6,015 bases of DNA from Lentisphaerota bacterium (GTDB lineage Bacteria > Verrucomicrobiota > Kiritimatiellia > JAAZAB01). The stretch lies in the NCBI GenBank assembly GCA_016182435.1, contig JACPGN010000049.1, forward strand, positions 1 through 6,015. Direction: 5' to 3'. A model generated the notes under the pieces. The model was not told where the DNA came from, ran no database searches, and saw only the letters and a list, made by a program, of their open reading frames with translations. The translations under genes were made by a program, and so were the position numbers. Below, piece after piece: positions 1 to 6,015 of the stretch (position 1 is the first letter of the stretch; every line of letters begins with the position of its first letter).

Positions 1-1108
1 CGGTTACCAGGATCGCGCGCGCGCCGTGGATGCGCGTGGAGAGCGCCGTCTGACCATTGACCTCGGGGCTTTGCCGTAAGCCCCGGTAAATTTCGGCCAG
101 CGTGCCCCGCGTAACCCAATACCGGAAGCGCTCATTGCCCAGCCCTTCCGGGCACCGCGCCAGAAGAATGATGCGCCCGGTCTCCTGATGAACCGCCCGC
201 GCCGCATTGAACAACCCCTTATGCGCCTGGATCCAGTTGGGGGCCGCACTGACATCGGCCACGACAAAATCCGCTTTGCAGGGCAAGTCAATCCGGTCAA
301 TGCGCTCAACCAGAGCGCAAGCGGCGCGATGCGCCAGGTCCAGGTCCCCCGCAAAGACACCCGCGAGTTGCCCGGCGGGCGTCAGCACTGTGTTGACAAT
401 AAAATCAGGAGGATGCAGCCGGGCGCTTTCCAGCATTTCTTCGGCCACGGCATTGCCATCCAGCCGCCCAATTTCTACTCCGGCGCGGATACAATCCTGC
501 TGCGGGTCCAGGGTCAGGCTGTGATTGTAGGCGATCGTTGCGCGCGCGGCCAGACCAGGCACGAGCGACTTGCGGCCGCCGCCGAAACCGGCATAGTAAT
601 GATAGCTGGCCGCGCCGAGCAGCACGAGGCGCTGCGCCTCCACCGCCCGCCGATTGAGGCGCACCTCATGCCCACGGCGGGTCTGCCCAATTGAAAGGAG
701 CGTGGCTTCGTCATCGGCGTTATGGATAAAAATCCGGTCGGCAAAGGCCGCCTGCAGGTCCGGCCCAAGGATCTGGCCGAGTTCCTGCGGCGTTGGCGCC
801 CGGTGAATGCCGGTGGCCACTAATATGAAAAAATCGCTTAGCTTACAACCCCTACCCGTCAGGCGCTTGAGGAGCACCGGTAGCACGCGGTCTACGGCCG
901 TCGGACGGGTCTGGTCGGAGACCACCAAGCAGACGGATTCGCCCGGCTGAATACGTTCTTCCACGGCAGGCCCGGCACGGTTCAGCCAGACGGGATGGTT
1001 TAATGCTTCGTCAATGGCCGTATCAGCGAGCGCCGGGGCAGAGAATGAAGAACTCAAAGTCCCCAGGCATTCGGCCCGGTCAGTGGGAATGGAGACGGCA
1101 ATCGTCAT
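1..1108 (-). CDS. larA: LarA-family nickel-pincer-dependent 2-hydroxyacid racemase/epimerase (partial, 3' end beyond window)
   Basis: I translated the minus strand from ATG at 1108; the frame stays open for 369 residues to the window edge. Characterised LarA is about 424 residues, so roughly the last 50 to 60 are missing. The visible part carries the family signature in order: SDQTRPT (residues 64-70), ATGIHRAP (98-105), HNADD (129-133), YHYYAGFGGGRKSLVPG (169-185), AYNHS (193-197) and NWIQAHKG (291-298). By position these match the Lactobacillus plantarum LarA residues: Asp65/Arg68 for Asp72/Arg75, catalytic His102 and His170 for His108/His174, Lys180 for Lys184 (which holds the nickel-pincer nucleotide), His196 for the nickel ligand His200, and Gln294/Lys297 for Gln295/Lys298. 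The family racemises or epimerises 2-hydroxyacids (lactate, malate, gluconate and others) by hydride transfer in the cytoplasm. Here the neighbours are sugar-type enzymes, so the substrate may be a sugar acid rather than lactate; that is inference. It needs the cofactor made by LarB, LarC and LarE, none of which is in view. An in-frame TAG lies upstream near 1160, and no clear Shine-Dalgarno precedes the ATG. Confidence 0.9.
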   Translation of the reverse strand, partial: MTIAVSIPTDRAECLGTLSSSFSAPALADTAIDEALNHPVWLNRAGPAVEERIQPGESVCLVVSDQTRPTAVDRVLPVLLKRLTGRGCKLSDFFILVATGIHRAPTPQELGQILGPDLQAAFADRIFIHNADDEATLLSIGQTRRGHEVRLNRRAVEAQRLVLLGAASYHYYAGFGGGRKSLVPGLAARATIAYNHSLTLDPQQDCIRAGVEIGRLDGNAVAEEMLESARLHPPDFIVNTVLTPAGQLAGVFAGDLDLAHRAACALVERIDRIDLPCKADFVVADVSAAPNWIQAHKGLFNAARAVHQETGRIILLARCPEGLGNERFRYWVTRGTLAEIYRGLRQSPEVNGQTALSTRIHGARAILVT

Positions 1109-1167
1109 GGAGTAAAAAAGCGCCCCACCGGCAATGAGCAAACCACCGCCCCGGGCGAGCTAAGTGC

Positions 1168-2049
1168 TCAGCGGGCCAGGGCCATAACCTGTTTCAACTG
1201 GGCGGCGGCGGCGCGCGCCAGGGGCATGTCCGGCAGGACCAGGTTCGGCAAGCGGGAGAAGGGCAGCATTTCGACCGTGATGGGACCCTGGTACTTGATT
1301 TTGGCCAGCGCGGAGAGCACCGCGCGCCAGTTGACGTCGCCCTTGAGCAGGTCATCGCCGAAGCCGTGCATGCCGCCGCCGCAATCCTGGCGCGCAAAGT
1401 TCTTGAAATGCAGCGCCGCAATCCGCTTGCCCAAAATATCAATCCAATGCTCGGGGTAGCCGTTAATCAGGCAGTTGGCGACATCGAAGTAGACGCCTAC
1501 GCGGGAGCTCTTGAACTGGTCCACAAAGCATTTCATGGCCATGGGATCGGTCAGAAACCAGCCCCAGACATTTTCCAGGGCCAGGGTAACCTTCTGCTTT
1601 TCGGCTTCCTTGACACACCCGCGCACTGCGGCGGTTGCGTTTTGCCAGACAGTGGCATAGGGCACTACCGGCTTCGAGGGATCCCAGGGCACGGCCACGG
1701 CACCCGGGATAACCAGCACGGCCTTGGCGCCAACCCAGGCGGCCACGCGCAGATATTCTTTAGTGAACTCAATTGCTTCGCGGCGCTTGACCGCATCCGG
1801 CGTAGAGAGGGCATTGCCCCAGTAATAGCCGGTAGCCAGCGTCGCGATCCGGAGTTTAAGGCTATCGGCCTTCCGGCGGATAGCGCGGCAGCGCTCCGCG
1901 CTTATGCCGCGCGAAAAATCGCCCGCGCCAAAAGTCAGCTCAATGCCGCCTAAGCCCATGGCGGCCACGTCTTCCAAGGCCTGCTCTACGGGCTTCGCGC
2001 CCTCAAATCCGCCCACGGTCCAGTAATTTATCTGCAGGATATTCTTCAT
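1168..2049 (-). CDS. Sugar phosphate isomerase/epimerase, xylose-isomerase-like TIM barrel
   Basis: This is a complete gene of 293 residues, the usual length of AP_endonuc_2/xylose-isomerase-like TIM-barrel proteins. These cytosolic enzymes interconvert ketoses, inosose intermediates or related sugars with a divalent metal. The four expected metal ligands are visible at the ends of beta strands: Glu159 in LALENVWGW, Asp189 in VGVYFDVANCL, His214 in ALHFKNF and Glu260 in ITVEM. The spacing resembles D-tagatose/D-psicose 3-epimerases. Residues 33-39 (LGGIELT) are the typical first barrel glutamate segment. There is no signal peptide, although some relatives in these phyla carry one. The ATG at 2049 is preceded by AAAGGG about 10 bases upstream, a modest ribosome site. 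The gene lies 82 bases after the oxidoreductase and 59 bases before the LarA-like gene, on the same strand, so co-transcription is likely. The exact substrate is unknown; hydroxypyruvate-isomerase-like or inosose-related activity is also possible. Confidence 0.88.
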   Translation of the reverse strand: MKNILQINYWTVGGFEGAKPVEQALEDVAAMGLGGIELTFGAGDFSRGISAERCRAIRRKADSLKLRIATLATGYYWGNALSTPDAVKRREAIEFTKEYLRVAAWVGAKAVLVIPGAVAVPWDPSKPVVPYATVWQNATAAVRGCVKEAEKQKVTLALENVWGWFLTDPMAMKCFVDQFKSSRVGVYFDVANCLINGYPEHWIDILGKRIAALHFKNFARQDCGGGMHGFGDDLLKGDVNWRAVLSALAKIKYQGPITVEMLPFSRLPNLVLPDMPLARAAAAQLKQVMALAR

Positions 2050-2076
2050 TTGCTGCTATCCCTTTGTGAATTTTGC

Positions 2077-2102
2077 GCCTCCCTGGCCGAGCTTGGGCAG
2101 GC
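2077..2102 (-). other. Possible stem-loop in the gap between oxidoreductase and isomerase genes
   Basis: In the transcript sense this 26-base stretch reads GCCTGCCC, an 11-base loop, then GGGAGGC, forming a seven-pair stem with one bulged G. No U-tract follows, so it does not look like an intrinsic terminator. It could stabilise or mark a processing point of the operon mRNA. It may also be a chance structure in GC-rich DNA. Confidence 0.3.
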
Positions 2103-2131
2103 TTTGTGGCTACTTTTGCAATTGCCTCAGC

Positions 2132-3148
2132 TTATTTGAATTTCACAATTTTTCCCGCGCGGGCTGACTTCATTTCCGCTTCCACCAACCGGACGCTCTC
2201 CAAGGCGGATTGCGGCGGCACGATCGCCGAGGAGCGGTTCCGGCGTATGCAGTCCACAAAGTGCTTCAATTCGTGATAATAGCCGTCGCCTGGCGCCACC
2301 GGCACCTTGCGGGGACTGCCCGGCGTCGGGCAGAGCATGAGATCCGCGCCGGCAAAATACAGCGTGGCTTTTTCCAGGGCGATCCGGAACGTCATGGAGA
2401 ACGGGAAGCCCGCGTTATATTCCCAAGCCCCTTCGGCCTGGACCAGCGTGCCGGGCGCATAGTTATAGAAAGTTGTGATGTGATCCAGTCCGCCCTCTTT
2501 ATTCCTGGCCGCGCGGCTCAGGACCGAGGCGGGCCGGCCCAGGAGATAGAGAACAAAATCGGCGTCGTGGATGTGCAGGTCCAGGGCGCCCGCGCCGCTC
2601 TTGCGCGCATCTATAATCCAGTTATGCCAGCTCCAGGTCGGCCGCGGGCTTACCCGGGTAAAAACGGCGCTGATAACCTTGCCGAACTTTTTACTAAGCA
2701 CCAGCGCGCGCGCCTGGGCATAGGCCGGCCAGAACCGGATGCACTGGGCAACAAACAGTTGGCGGCGGGCAGCGCGGGCGGCGCGAATCATGGCGGCAGC
2801 CGTCACCGAGGTCAAAGCCATCGGCTTTTCGCAGATGACATGGTGGCCGGTGGCGAGCGCACGAATGGCCCAGGGGGCATGGAGATAAGTCGGCAGGGTG
2901 ATATCCACAACATCCACCGCCGAGTCCTTCAACAATTCGGCGGCGTTCGCGTAAACGTGAATGCCGCGCAGGTTCTGCCGTTGGCCCGCGCCGCCGATAT
3001 TGCCGAGAATGCCGCCCCAGTCGCCGGAGCGCTTGCGCTGATCCACATCGGCAATGGCCGCCACCTTGACGCCCTTCAATTTGGCGTAAGTATCGAAATG
3101 GACCTTGCCCATGAATCCCAGCCCGATGATCCCAACCTTCAAACTCAT
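2132..3148 (-). CDS. Gfo/Idh/MocA-family NAD(P)-dependent oxidoreductase
   Basis: This is a 338-residue cytoplasmic dehydrogenase of the Gfo/Idh/MocA family, which oxidises or reduces sugars, inositols and their derivatives. The N-terminal Rossmann fold shows VGIIGLGFMG (residues 5-14, GxGxxG), acidic Asp34 after beta 2 (AIADVD), and the hallmark ICEKPMAL (105-112) whose Lys108 is the family catalytic or nicotinamide-contacting lysine. The C-terminal alpha/beta domain shows GALDLHIHDADFVLYLLG (187-204), with Asp190 and His194 in the usual active-site positions. Length is normal for the family. I chose the ATG at 3148 because AGGAGG lies six bases upstream (3155-3160) and the protein then begins directly before the Rossmann strand. 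The longer frame from 3256 would add 36 residues with no family counterpart and would start upstream of the predicted promoter. A glycine-rich stretch near residues 42-56 follows beta 2 and is longer than in a minimal family member. The gene is first in the operon; the substrate cannot be assigned. Confidence 0.93.
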   Translation of the reverse strand: MSLKVGIIGLGFMGKVHFDTYAKLKGVKVAAIADVDQRKRSGDWGGILGNIGGAGQRQNLRGIHVYANAAELLKDSAVDVVDITLPTYLHAPWAIRALATGHHVICEKPMALTSVTAAAMIRAARAARRQLFVAQCIRFWPAYAQARALVLSKKFGKVISAVFTRVSPRPTWSWHNWIIDARKSGAGALDLHIHDADFVLYLLGRPASVLSRAARNKEGGLDHITTFYNYAPGTLVQAEGAWEYNAGFPFSMTFRIALEKATLYFAGADLMLCPTPGSPRKVPVAPGDGYYHELKHFVDCIRRNRSSAIVPPQSALESVRLVEAEMKSARAGKIVKFK

Positions 3149-3154
3149 AACCGG

Positions 3155-3160
3155 CCTCCT
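3155..3160 (-). promoter_or_regulatory. Strong Shine-Dalgarno of the oxidoreductase gene
   Basis: On the minus strand this reads AGGAGG, six bases before the ATG at 3148. It settles the start codon against the longer open frame that begins at 3256. Confidence 0.85.
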
Positions 3161-3194
3161 ACTTAAATAGATTCTCCGCTTTTTTTGTTTCGGG

Positions 3195-3223
3195 AGTATG
3201 GGTGGAACGCCTGCGATCGTCAA
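3195..3223 (-). promoter_or_regulatory. Predicted sigma70-type promoter of the catabolic operon
   Basis: The minus strand has TTGACG (3223-3218, 5 of 6 to the -35 consensus), exactly 17 bases, then CATACT (3200-3195, 4 of 6 to the -10). Transcription would start near 3188, giving a leader of about 40 bases with a strong ribosome site. A second, weaker pair lies just upstream on the same strand: TTGTCA (3256-3251), 17 bases, TGAAAT (3233-3228). The operon could therefore have tandem start points. I see no clear operator palindrome overlapping either pair. The match is by eye only. Confidence 0.6.
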
Positions 3224-3350
3224 GGAGATTTCAAAATGAAGACGATGTGTTGACAAACAGCATACTTTCTGAATATTTCGAGCCGAAAGGCAACCAAAAA
3301 ATGTCTAATACGAGATCTGCTACGCGAAAATGGCTGTGCCCGATGTTCCG

Positions 3351-3437
3351 CCCGCCATAGCTATCCAAGCGGCAGCGAAAGCCCGCAGGACAAAGGGAAA
3401 AGTCCGGCTTTGCTTCGCTTTACTCAACTATGCCGGG
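3351..3437. repeat. Imperfect inverted repeat (REP/MITE-like hairpin) left of the RM module
   Basis: The left arm (3351-3383) begins CCCGCCATAGCT and ends AGCGAAAGCC. The right arm (3406-3437), read on the other strand, begins CCCGGCATAGTT and ends AGCAAAGCC. Between these ends both arms also share AAGCG. A few mismatches and short gaps interrupt the match, and the loop is about 22 bases. The right arm recurs in altered form near the other end of the window (5958-5983). This shape fits a dispersed palindromic element, possibly a non-autonomous transposon relic. No coding potential is apparent. Confidence 0.6.
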
Positions 3438-3640
3438 CATGCTTCGCTTATCACGGGCCACCCATCAGACCATTGCGCACGGGATGCCACCCGAAACAAT
3501 CCCGCGCGCTTCAAGACGACTACTAGCCGTTCCGTATGGACCACTCCCGACCATAAGATACGACTCGGACCCCCCCAAGAACATGAAACGAGTGGCATTT
3601 TACAAATCTCTCTGGTAGCATTGGCTTGATTTGTTTTTTC
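3438..3640. other. Intergenic stretch before the methyltransferase, no recognised gene
   Basis: This forms part of the 503-base gap between divergent gene sets. Short open frames occur on both strands (for example 3430-3618 plus and 3428-3670 minus), but none has a recognisable motif or a good ribosome site. It contains a second GCTTCGCTTA word (3441-3450) echoing the adjacent repeat and a run of seven C (3570-3576). I found no convincing promoter for the methyltransferase here, although one must lie in or near this stretch. Confidence 0.5.
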
Positions 3641-3645
3641 GAGGT
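3641..3645 (+). promoter_or_regulatory. Shine-Dalgarno of the methyltransferase gene
   Basis: GAGGT lies six bases before the ATG at 3652 and favours this start over the in-frame TTG at 3631, which lies upstream of the ribosome site. Confidence 0.75.
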
Positions 3646-3651
3646 AGTGCA

Positions 3652-4626
3652 ATGGCACAGAGGCAGACAAGATACGTAGTTAGAAGGCTCAAGCCCTCTC
3701 GTGTTCGCGAGACGGATATCGTCCCGCTTCAAGTAAGTCCCAAAGCACGGCAAGCCATGCCGCCGCCAGTAGCGACCCTTCGTACAGCCAAGCTGATCCC
3801 TTTCGGTTGGTATGGCGGCAAATTCTCGCACTTGGATTGGTTGCTGCCTTTGTTGCCGTCCTGTCACCACTACTGCGAACCCTACGGAGGCTCCGCCGCG
3901 GTACTTCTGAACCGGACCCCCTCGCCCGTGGAAACCTACAACGACCTTGACGGAGAGGTAGTGAATTTCTTCCGCGTCCTACGCGACTATAAGAATGAGA
4001 TCATTGAGGCAATTGGATTGACGCCATTCTCGCGTGAGGAATTCGCTTTAGCCTGCAAGCTCGATCCCAACTTGTCCGCCTTGGAGAGAGCAAGGCGCTT
4101 CTACGTGCGAGCGCGCCAAGTTCGCACGGGGCTGGCTCAGACTGCCAGTTTGGGACGTTGGGCAAACTGCAAGAATACTAGTCGCGCTGGCATGAGTGGC
4201 GTCATCAGCCGTTGGCTTGGGGCGGTAGAGGATCTGCCAGCTATCGCCGAGAGGTTGCTTCGGGTGCAGATTGAAAACCGTCCTGCAGTTGATGTCATTC
4301 GCCTTTACGATTCATCACAGACACTTTTCTACTGCGACCCTCCATATGTTCACGAGACACGTGGCGATTCCAGCGCGTACGGGTATGAAATGACCAACGA
4401 CCAACACGAGGAGTTGGCGCAGGTTCTCAATCACGCCCAAGGCAAAGTTGCGCTCTCCAATTACCAATGTTCGCTAATGGACAAATTGTATCCTGCGCCG
4501 AAATGGCGGAAGACTCACAGCGGGCCAAGGACCAACCACGCTACAAAGGGAAAGCGTGTGGAGGTTCTTTGGACCAACTACAACCCGAATGAGATCGAAC
4601 ATGATGCCCAGCAAAGATTGTTCTAA
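3652..4626 (+). CDS. D12-class DNA adenine-N6 methyltransferase (modification subunit of type II RM)
   Basis: This is a 324-residue protein of the MethyltransfD12 (Dam/DpnM-like) family, which transfers methyl from S-adenosylmethionine to adenine N6 in a specific DNA site. Visible motifs in order: FGWYGGK (51-57, motif X), YCEPYGGSAAVLL (74-86, motif I, SAM binding), YNDLDGEVVNFFRVLRD (96-112), a variable central part likely to hold the target recognition region (about 125-220), CDPPYV (228-233, motif IV, catalytic DPPY), VALSNY (266-271) and a C-terminal KRVEVLWTNY (301-310). The order X, I, then IV marks the alpha group. The first 47 residues precede the domain and are rich in Lys/Arg; Dam-like enzymes usually begin near motif X. 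The downstream nuclease gene starts inside this gene, and the partnership argues for protective methylation of the nuclease site. No other host function such as mismatch repair is suggested. Confidence 0.93.
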   Translation: MAQRQTRYVVRRLKPSRVRETDIVPLQVSPKARQAMPPPVATLRTAKLIPFGWYGGKFSHLDWLLPLLPSCHHYCEPYGGSAAVLLNRTPSPVETYNDLDGEVVNFFRVLRDYKNEIIEAIGLTPFSREEFALACKLDPNLSALERARRFYVRARQVRTGLAQTASLGRWANCKNTSRAGMSGVISRWLGAVEDLPAIAERLLRVQIENRPAVDVIRLYDSSQTLFYCDPPYVHETRGDSSAYGYEMTNDQHEELAQVLNHAQGKVALSNYQCSLMDKLYPAPKWRKTHSGPRTNHATKGKRVEVLWTNYNPNEIEHDAQQRLF

Positions 4627-5743
4627 GCTGCTCCGGAGTGCTGTCAAACGCGCAACCGCGCACCTGCATCAATCGTTCATCGCCGACGCGACTCTTAGAA
4701 ACAAGTTGGCGTATGTAGTCACATGCCCAAGCAACAGGGCTGGCGCACGTTTCCTCATGGCATGCGCCCTAGCGAAGCTTGACAATCCCAACTTTGACAT
4801 TCGAAAGCCCTTCGTCGAAGTCTATAACGGCAGAGCGAAGGAAAACGCATATTCAGGGCGAGGCTACGACGAGCAGTACATCTTTGACTTCATCAAGAAG
4901 CATCGCTTCCCCTGCAGTTCTACGACGGCCTTTCTGACGCCCGGTTTCCGAACGAAGAACATAATTCTCACGAAAGACCAGGTGCTGCGCGGGCGACCGG
5001 CTGAGATGTACCAGCACATCCTGGATATTCTAGATGCCATTCACCGCGATAGACTTCGCGCCCAAAACGTCTTGGGAGAATCTATCCGTATGTTGCTTCT
5101 CGAACGAGACAAGCGCCAAATGCGACTCGACGCTCTTCTGGAAGGTTTGCGAAAAGACGCGAGTGAACTGCCGTTGTCGTCCGAGGACATAGTGAAACTT
5201 ATTGAGCAACACTTGCAGTGCAAGCACGCCAGCCGGTTGCCTGTTCTGATCGTTGCCGCTGCGTACCGAGCCGCGGCCGATAAGCTCGGCGAGCGCGTCT
5301 TGCGCCTGAAGCCGCATACCGCTGCGGATAAGCAAACGGGCGCAATGGGTGATGTCGAAATTATTCTGATCGGGGACGACAAGGTGGTGACAACGTATGA
5401 AATGAAGGACAAGATTGTTACCAAGGCGGATATCGACATCGCAATCGAGAAGATCGCCCAGGGGGTTGGGATCCAGAATTACATCTTCATCACTACGGAG
5501 CCGATAGACATCGAAGCGCGTGCCTACGCTACCGCTCAATACGCTGAGCTCGGCGGCGTGGAAATCGCCATCTTAGATTGCCTGTCTTTCTTGCGGCATT
5601 TTCTCCATCTCTTCCACCGAATTCGGATGGACTTCCTGAACCGATATCAGGAACTCGTCTTAGGCGAGTTAGAAAGCGGCGTGAACCAAGCCCTCAAAGA
5701 AGCCTTCTTGGCACTACGAAAGGCAGCAGAGGCACTGGAATAG
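4601..5743 (+). CDS. SacI-family type II restriction endonuclease
   Basis: A 380-residue protein that I recognise from memory as a member of the SacI restriction endonuclease family (Pfam RE_SacI); SacI itself cuts GAGCTC. Family-like segments include NRAGARFLMACALAKL (45-60), NFDIRKPFVEV (64-74), YSGRGYDEQYI (84-94), FPCSSTTAFLTPGFR (103-117), ASRLPVLIVAAAYRAA (210-225), ADKQTGAMGDVEI (242-254), NYIFITTEPID (293-303) and LRHFLHLFHR (331-340). A PD-(D/E)XK-like core is visible: Asp251 in MGDVE, followed by Glu267-x-Lys269 in TYEMKDK. The start is uncertain: ATG 4601 has a weak GAG seven bases before it, ATG 4604 follows directly, and GTG 4556 or ATG 4589 are in frame. All lie within the methyltransferase gene, so translation is probably coupled. 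The gene looks intact, with no frameshift. The actual recognition site of this homologue is unproven. Confidence 0.82.
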   Translation: MMPSKDCSKLLRSAVKRATAHLHQSFIADATLRNKLAYVVTCPSNRAGARFLMACALAKLDNPNFDIRKPFVEVYNGRAKENAYSGRGYDEQYIFDFIKKHRFPCSSTTAFLTPGFRTKNIILTKDQVLRGRPAEMYQHILDILDAIHRDRLRAQNVLGESIRMLLLERDKRQMRLDALLEGLRKDASELPLSSEDIVKLIEQHLQCKHASRLPVLIVAAAYRAAADKLGERVLRLKPHTAADKQTGAMGDVEIILIGDDKVVTTYEMKDKIVTKADIDIAIEKIAQGVGIQNYIFITTEPIDIEARAYATAQYAELGGVEIAILDCLSFLRHFLHLFHRIRMDFLNRYQELVLGELESGVNQALKEAFLALRKAAEALE

Positions 5744-5918
5744 GAACAGGTTCAGGCGACTGAGCGCCGCGAACGGATATCGTGCTTACCCTCTTTTACC
5801 TTCTAAAAACTGAGGGGGTACGGTGCAAATTCGGGCAACTCGCGACCATGTTATTTGCCATCTTCTCGTCAGAAATATGTTCGGCCGCCTGGAATTATGG
5901 CGAATCAGGAAAGGCGGG
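5744..5918. other. Non-coding stretch after the endonuclease gene
   Basis: I recognise no gene here. A short open frame from GTG 5782 has no family features. CCCTC and GAGGG around 5786-5816 could pair across a long loop, but no T-tract follows, so this is not a convincing terminator. Confidence 0.4.
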
Positions 5919-6015
5919 AAGTCCGGGTTTGCCAAAGGCTCCTGCGTGCGGCTTCGTTTCGCCTGACTCAGCTACGCGGGAATATCGGCGTCAGGCATAG
6001 CGCCATTGGAGCGAA
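5919..6015. repeat. Diverged copy of the left-side repeat, right of the RM module (runs to window edge)
   Basis: AAGTCCGGGTTTGC (5919-5932) matches 3400-3413 at 13 of 14 bases. A segment beginning TTCGCCTGACTCAGCTACGC (5958-5983) matches 3414-3440 at about 21 of 27 positions with one gap, in the same orientation and order. The two blocks are adjacent on the left but 25 bases apart here. A following segment (about 5993-6015, GGCATAGC then GAGCGAA) resembles the opposite-orientation arm at 3354-3379, so the hairpin pair may be present in the reverse arrangement and cut by the window end. Confidence 0.5.

Noticed and set aside
4..768. Several short open frames on both strands at the left end
   Set aside because: They overlap in other frames the continuous LarA-family frame, which carries all family motifs.
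2210..3166. Long plus-strand open frame opposite the oxidoreductase gene
   Set aside because: It is a GC-driven antisense shadow; the minus-strand frame has the full set of dehydrogenase motifs and a strong ribosome site.
3149..3256. N-terminal extension of the oxidoreductase to 3256
   Set aside because: The extra 36 residues have no family counterpart, and AGGAGG sits just before the internal ATG at 3148; the promoter also falls inside the extension.
3250..3279. Perfect TTGACA on the plus strand (3250-3255) as a promoter for the RM genes
   Set aside because: The best -10 at 18-base spacing (TATTTC, 3274-3279) matches only 3 of 6, and the methyltransferase start is almost 400 bases away across a hairpin element.
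3570..3576. Run of seven C upstream of the methyltransferase as a phase-variation tract
   Set aside because: It is short, not placed between recognisable -35 and -10 elements and outside any coding region.
3712..5783. Exact 11-base repeat ACGGATATCGT at 3712-3722 and 5773-5783
   Set aside because: Several 11-base matches are expected by chance in 6 kb; one copy lies inside the methyltransferase coding region and there is no supporting structure.
5786..5816. CCCTC...GAGGG hairpin as a terminator of the endonuclease gene
   Set aside because: The stem is only five pairs with a loop of about 20 bases and no T-tract follows.

Overview
The window joins two unrelated pieces of a GC-rich bacterial chromosome. 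The left half (1-3223) is a minus-strand carbohydrate or hydroxy-acid catabolism operon. The right half (about 3345-6015) is a plus-strand type II restriction-modification (RM) module flanked by related short repeats. There is no rRNA or tRNA. Sugar-dehydrogenase/TIM-barrel operons of this style and short dispersed repeats are common in Verrucomicrobiota and Planctomycetota, so I lean to a Verrucomicrobiota-like organism. This is an inference with low to moderate confidence.

Minus-strand operon, read right to left. A good sigma70-type promoter (3195-3223) is followed by a leader of about 40 bases, a strong AGGAGG ribosome site and a Gfo/Idh/MocA NAD(P)-dependent oxidoreductase (3148-2132). 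Next come a xylose-isomerase-like TIM-barrel sugar (phosphate) isomerase/epimerase (2049-1168) and a LarA-family nickel-pincer racemase/epimerase (1108 to beyond the left edge, 369 residues visible). Gaps of 82 and 59 bases and shared orientation suggest one transcript. Together the genes look like a pathway that oxidises a sugar or sugar derivative, isomerises or epimerises it, and inverts a 2-hydroxy-acid centre. The substrate cannot be read from sequence.

Junction, 3149-3651. This divergent 503-base gap holds the operon promoter, an imperfect inverted repeat (3351-3437) and about 200 bases in which I recognise nothing.

RM module. A D12-class (Dam-like) adenine-N6 DNA methyltransferase (3652-4626) overlaps by 26 bases a protein that I recognise as a SacI-family restriction endonuclease (4601-5743) with a PD-(D/E)XK-like D...ExK motif. 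The methylase precedes the nuclease, the start codon of the nuclease lies inside the methylase gene, and no controller (C) protein is visible. Sequence after the nuclease (5919-6015) resembles the repeat on the left side. The RM cassette is therefore bracketed by copies of a degenerate repeat, which fits acquisition by transfer.

I found no CRISPR array, transposase, integrase or clearly novel defence system. The best leads are the SacI-like nuclease paired with a D12 methylase inside repeats, and the LarA-family enzyme in a sugar operon.
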